A stretch of 64,000 nucleotides of DNA, from the NCBI GenBank assembly GCA_009744235.1, contig WPHV01000002.1, positions 496,001 through 560,000 on the forward strand, in the 5' to 3' direction. The notes below the pieces were generated by a model, which was not told the DNA's origin, made no database searches, and saw only the letters and a list, made by a program, of their open reading frames with translations. The position numbers and the translations under genes are program-made. Below, one piece after another: positions 61,942-64,000 of this stretch (position 1 is its first letter; each line of letters starts with the position of its first letter). The DNA comes from Gillisella vitis. Lineage in GTDB: Bacteria; Pseudomonadota; Alphaproteobacteria; Rhizobiales; Rhizobiaceae.

Positions 61942-64000
61942 GCCGCATCGCGATCACCGCCCTGTCGCTCTGCTTTCCGGGTGCCAACGACCTGGATAGT
62001 TACTGGCGCAACCTCCTTGCAAAAAACGACTCCCGCTCGACGGGCGGGGTCAAGGACTTCCGGATCGACCCTTTCTATCTCAGGGATAGTCAGGAGGATG
62101 TTGATCAGGTTCGCTGGCTCCGCGGCGGTTTCGTCGATCTGGACGAGGTGACCAAGGGCCTTGCAGATGAAGGCGGCGATGGCCTCGATCTGCCTTGGCA
62201 ATTGGCCCGGCGGGTTGCCGAAGAAGCCTTGCAGACCAGCAGGCTTGGCGAGCGGGTCGATCTTGGCCGGGTTGGCATGGTGCTTGGTAATTATACCTTC
62301 CCGACCTTCGCCTCCAACAATGCCGTTGTCCCTGTCTGGGAACGGGAAATCGCCGCAGGGTTGGAAGACGGTCTCGGGCTTTCGCCCGGGACGTTGGTGG
62401 ACACGTCCTTGACGGCACCGCCTGCCGAGCATGGTGTGCTCAGCGCCGATGGCATCTATGCGGTTACACGAGGCTTGAGCCTCGGCGGCCCAAGCTTCAG
62501 CCTTGATGCTGCGTGTTCTTCCTCCCTTTACGCCATCGAACTTGCGTCCAGTTATCTGCGAAGCGGACAGGCCGATGCCATGCTGGCGGGGGGCGTCTGC
62601 CTGCCGGACCCTTGGCTGATCCATGTCTCCTTCGGTGATCTCGGCGCTTTTCCCAACAATGGCGTCAGCCAGCCCTTCGACAGCACGTCGGATGGTATCG
62701 TCACGGGTCAGGGCGCCAGCGTTGTTGTGCTGCGGCGGCTGGAAGATGCGCTGCGCGACAATGACGTGATCCTTGCGGTCATCGAAAGTGTCGGCCTTTC
62801 CAATGACGGCACGGGTCAGCATATGCTTGTCCCCAATGCCGATGGCCAGCGGTTGGCCTATCAGCGCGCCTATGCCCGCACCGGCGTGCAGCCTGAAGAG
62901 ATCGATTACGTCGAATGCCATGCCACCGGCACGCCGCTTGGCGACCGTACAGAATTGACATCGCTGCAACGCTTTTTCGGTGCGGACAAACAGCATTTCC
63001 CGCTGATCGGTTCGGTCAAGGCCAATGTCGGCCATCTTCTGACCGTGGCAGGCATGAGCAGTTTGGCCAAGGTTATCTTGGCCATGCAGGAAGGTACCAT
63101 TCCGGCTACGCCCGGCATTGGAAAACTGCAAAAAAGCATGGACGCGCCGGGCATGGAGCAGCGGCTGGTGGTCGAAAACCAGAGCTGGCCGACACCGGCT
63201 GGCAAGCGTCATGCGGCCATTTCCGCCTTCGGCTTTGGTGGCACTAATGCGCATATGATCGTCTCCGATGACCGGACGTTCTCAGGGGAACGGACGCAAG
63301 GAGATAATGGCGCGGCAAAAACCCTGCAACCACCGCCGCTGGAAATCCGGGGCATGGCCGCCCATTACGGCAATGCCGCCAGCCTCCAGGCCTTTGAAGC
63401 GGCGTCTTTTGGCGGTGAGCCTGTCTGGGCCGAACCGTCCAGCCGTCGCTGGCGCGGCGCTACGGTGACTGCCGATGCGCCACCTCAGGCTGCCATCAAC
63501 GCCTATGATATCGACTTCCTGCGCAACCGTATCCCTCCTGCCGAAACCGAAGCCTTCAACGCCCAGCAGGGACTGGTGCTAAAGGTGGCCAATGAGGCGC
63601 TGTCCGATGCTGGCTATGGCCATATCGGCGAAAAGCGCTCCGCCCGCCCGGTAGCGGTACTGGTGGTGCTGGAGCTGGATCTGAGCGCTCACCTGCGCCG
63701 GGGCCGCACGCTGGTGCCGGATTGGATAGACCAGGCGCTGGCGCGCCAAGGTCTTCACCTCAGCGAGGATGAACGCCAAGGCCTGATCGAGGCGTGCAAA
63801 CGCGCTGTTCTGGGGCCGCTACGCTCCACGGAAATCACCAGTTATATTGGCAATATCTGCGCCAGCCGCATTGCCTCGCAATGGAATTTCACCGGTCCGG
63901 TCTTCACCCTGTCTGCCGGTATGCTGGGCGTTGCCTATGCTATTGAACAGGCCGGGTTGATGATTGCCGATGACAAGGCGGAAGCAGCGCTGATCGTCGC
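61938..64000 (+). CDS. PfaC-like ketosynthase/chain-length-factor subunit, partial (runs off right edge)
   Basis: At least 687 residues; ATG 61938 overlaps the PfaA-like stop (ATGA). Ketosynthase domain 1-~450: Cys193 in LDAACSSSLY, His in VECHATGTPLGD, His in NVGHLLTVAG, terminating FGFGGTNAHM. The second lobe (from ~residue 470) resembles a ketosynthase lacking the Cys: VFTLSAGMLGVAYAIEQAG has no cysteine where one is expected, as in a chain-length factor. Full PfaC proteins continue with two dehydratase domains; the end is outside the window. Together with the PfaA-like protein it would form the core synthase. Confidence 0.92.
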   Translation, partial: MSRIAITALSLCFPGANDLDSYWRNLLAKNDSRSTGGVKDFRIDPFYLRDSQEDVDQVRWLRGGFVDLDEVTKGLADEGGDGLDLPWQLARRVAEEALQTSRLGERVDLGRVGMVLGNYTFPTFASNNAVVPVWEREIAAGLEDGLGLSPGTLVDTSLTAPPAEHGVLSADGIYAVTRGLSLGGPSFSLDAACSSSLYAIELASSYLRSGQADAMLAGGVCLPDPWLIHVSFGDLGAFPNNGVSQPFDSTSDGIVTGQGASVVVLRRLEDALRDNDVILAVIESVGLSNDGTGQHMLVPNADGQRLAYQRAYARTGVQPEEIDYVECHATGTPLGDRTELTSLQRFFGADKQHFPLIGSVKANVGHLLTVAGMSSLAKVILAMQEGTIPATPGIGKLQKSMDAPGMEQRLVVENQSWPTPAGKRHAAISAFGFGGTNAHMIVSDDRTFSGERTQGDNGAAKTLQPPPLEIRGMAAHYGNAASLQAFEAASFGGEPVWAEPSSRRWRGATVTADAPPQAAINAYDIDFLRNRIPPAETEAFNAQQGLVLKVANEALSDAGYGHIGEKRSARPVAVLVVLELDLSAHLRRGRTLVPDWIDQALARQGLHLSEDERQGLIEACKRAVLGPLRSTEITSYIGNICASRIASQWNFTGPVFTLSAGMLGVAYAIEQAGLMIADDKAEAALIV

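Overview
The window looks like a chromosomal segment of an alphaproteobacterium in the Rhizobiaceae (Agrobacterium/Allorhizobium/Rhizobium type). The reasons are gene content (ThuA and Gfo/Idh sugar genes, CUT1-type sugar importers, HWE histidine kinases, several class III cyclases, a DUF1127 gene next to an anti-Shine-Dalgarno small RNA), rhizobial-style palindromic intergenic repeats, moderately high GC, and candidate EcfG/RpoE2-type promoters. No rRNA, tRNA, CRISPR array, insertion sequence or phage gene was seen. Species is not claimed.

Layout. (1) 1-910 is the 5' part of an unrecognised minus-strand gene. (2) 1.1-16.4 kb is a sugar-catabolism locus: ThuA plus a Gfo/Idh dehydrogenase, a GntR regulator, a DHDPS/NAL-family aldolase, a cytoplasmic GH38 alpha-mannosidase with its own Gfo/Idh partner, and a complete CUT1 ABC importer (binding protein, two permeases, ATPase) with two more Gfo/Idh genes inside its operon. 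(3) 16.5-19.1 kb holds a spermidine-synthase-like gene, a minus-strand DUF1127 gene followed by an RNA with four CCTCC-type loops, and an SDR oxidoreductase. (4) 19.6-27.7 kb is a signalling/stress block: two HWE histidine kinases, a KaiC-like double ATPase, a Crp/Fnr regulator with an MDR dehydrogenase, a DUF892 protein and an ECF sigma factor. (5) 27.9-31.7 kb is IclR - MFS - outer-membrane protein. (6) 32.5-43.7 kb is second-messenger rich: a cofactor-less sulfite-oxidase-fold exported protein with a GGDEF-EAL protein, an MBL hydrolase, a membrane diheme/ferredoxin adenylate cyclase, a second atypical cyclase, a large ABC-like protein with ruined ATPase motifs, a free cNMP-binding domain and an inositol-phosphatase-family enzyme. 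(7) 43.7-50.4 kb has a glycerophosphodiesterase with an ABC importer, a MobA-like nucleotidyltransferase and mannonate dehydratase.

(8) 51.2-64.0 kb is the most distinctive part: an operon-like series of FAD oxidoreductase, DUF2269 membrane protein, stand-alone ACP, thioesterase, a 2439-residue multidomain synthase (KS-MAT-4xACP-KR-DH, the PfaA plan of polyunsaturated fatty acid synthases) and the start of a KS-chain-length-factor subunit (PfaC plan), cut by the window edge. Together they should build and release a polyketide-like 'secondary lipid' whose structure cannot be read from the sequence.

Starts were adjusted where an upstream ribosome binding site and family length favoured an internal ATG/GTG. 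All functions are inferred from motifs and architecture; no database search was possible.
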